Source of the DNA: Bacteroidales bacterium
Lineage (GTDB): Bacteria > Bacteroidota > Bacteroidia > Bacteroidales > UBA7960
Direction of reading: 5' to 3'
NCBI GenBank assembly: GCA_007122505.1
Contig: SKTQ01000230.1
Span: 1 to 7,760 of the forward strand
Length of the DNA stretch: 7,760 nt
The translations under genes were made by a program, and so were the position numbers. This document shows positions 7,426 through 7,760 of this stretch, one piece after another. Positions within the stretch are counted from its first letter, which is position 1; each line of letters starts with the position of its first letter. A model generated the notes under the pieces. That model saw only the letters and a program-made list of their open reading frames with translations. It had not been told where the DNA came from and ran no database searches.

Positions 7426-7760
7426 ATGAGTCACGATACAAAGAAAGACAACCAATCCCATTCAGAAAAACATCGGGAAGAACATCATTCAAACCATAAA
7501 AACCATGAAAAGCATAGCAATGATGAGGGACATGGAAAGAAAAAAGAATCTCAGGATCATACCAACCATGAAAATTCACATCAAGGCCATGATCATAAAG
7601 ATCATCATAAACACATGGCCGAGGACTTCAGACAGAGGTTTTTCATATCGATTTTCATAAGCATCCCTGTCCTGTTGTTCAGCAGCACCATACAAGGCTG
7701 GTTGGGTTTTGAAATCGATTTCACAGGACGCAGTTATGTGGTTTTTGCACTTTCTTCCAT
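7426..7760 (+). CDS. copB: CopB-like heavy-metal (copper) P-type ATPase, N-terminal part (cut by window end)
   Basis: An open frame from ATG 7426 runs off the window after 111 codons. Residues 1-63 are extremely hydrophilic and contain 17 histidines, ending in a dense HDHKDHHKH stretch (55-63). No CxxC heavy-metal domain is seen. Next come MAEDFRQRFF and a hydrophobic segment (about 72-89, ISIFISIPVLLFSS), the first membrane helix, a short loop with a WLGFEIDFTG segment, then the start of a second helix (SYVVFALSS). A His-rich N-terminus followed by an 'EDFRxRF' helix and an 'IPVLLxS' membrane segment is typical of P1B ATPases of the CopB group, which export copper (possibly silver) across the inner membrane. 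The catalytic DKTGT motif and the CPH/CPC motif that would confirm type and metal lie beyond the window. The start is only 27 nt after lpdA, so read-through from the PDH operon is plausible. Confidence 0.85.
   Translation, partial: MSHDTKKDNQSHSEKHREEHHSNHKNHEKHSNDEGHGKKKESQDHTNHENSHQGHDHKDHHKHMAEDFRQRFFISIFISIPVLLFSSTIQGWLGFEIDFTGRSYVVFALSS

Overview
The window reads as ordinary chromosomal DNA of a moderately AT-rich bacterium, most likely a Bacteroidota member. That placement is inferred: the leaders of sodB and osmC are A/T-rich with no Shine-Dalgarno sequence, the internal operon genes have only modest purine-rich sites, and the proteins have a familiar Bacteroidota look. No 16S or other marker gene is present to prove it.

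Layout. Positions 1-87 hold the last 28 codons of a plus-strand gene, possibly a small STAS/SpoIIAA-like protein. It converges on a minus-strand iron-type superoxide dismutase (268-882), and a perfect 16-bp hairpin terminator at 165-198 lies between them. A 455-bp stretch (883-1337) between the divergent sodB and osmC genes has no convincing gene and presumably carries both promoters. An OsmC-family thiol peroxidase follows (1338-1766), with a small hairpin overlapping its stop codon. The main content is a complete pyruvate dehydrogenase operon: aceE (homodimeric-type E1, 1858-4518), aceF (E2, 4532-5980) and lpdA (E3, 5983-7398), with gaps of 13 and 2 nt. Only 27 nt after lpdA begins a CopB-like P-type metal ATPase with a His-rich N-terminus, cut by the window end.

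How the genes work together. AceE decarboxylates pyruvate and passes the acetyl group to the lipoyl domain of AceF, AceF makes acetyl-CoA, and Lpd reoxidises the dihydrolipoyl arm with NAD+. SodB and OsmC remove superoxide and hydroperoxides, and the ATPase probably exports copper. The cluster thus sets central carbon metabolism beside oxidative and metal-stress defence. Whether these blocks are co-regulated cannot be told from the sequence.

I found no clearly undescribed system. The most unusual element is the inter-domain linker of AceF: about 107 residues, strongly acidic, without proline, and containing a 69-bp tandem duplication. Next in interest are the use of a homodimeric AceE-type E1 in a probable Bacteroidota genome and the close attachment of a copper-type ATPase to the PDH operon.
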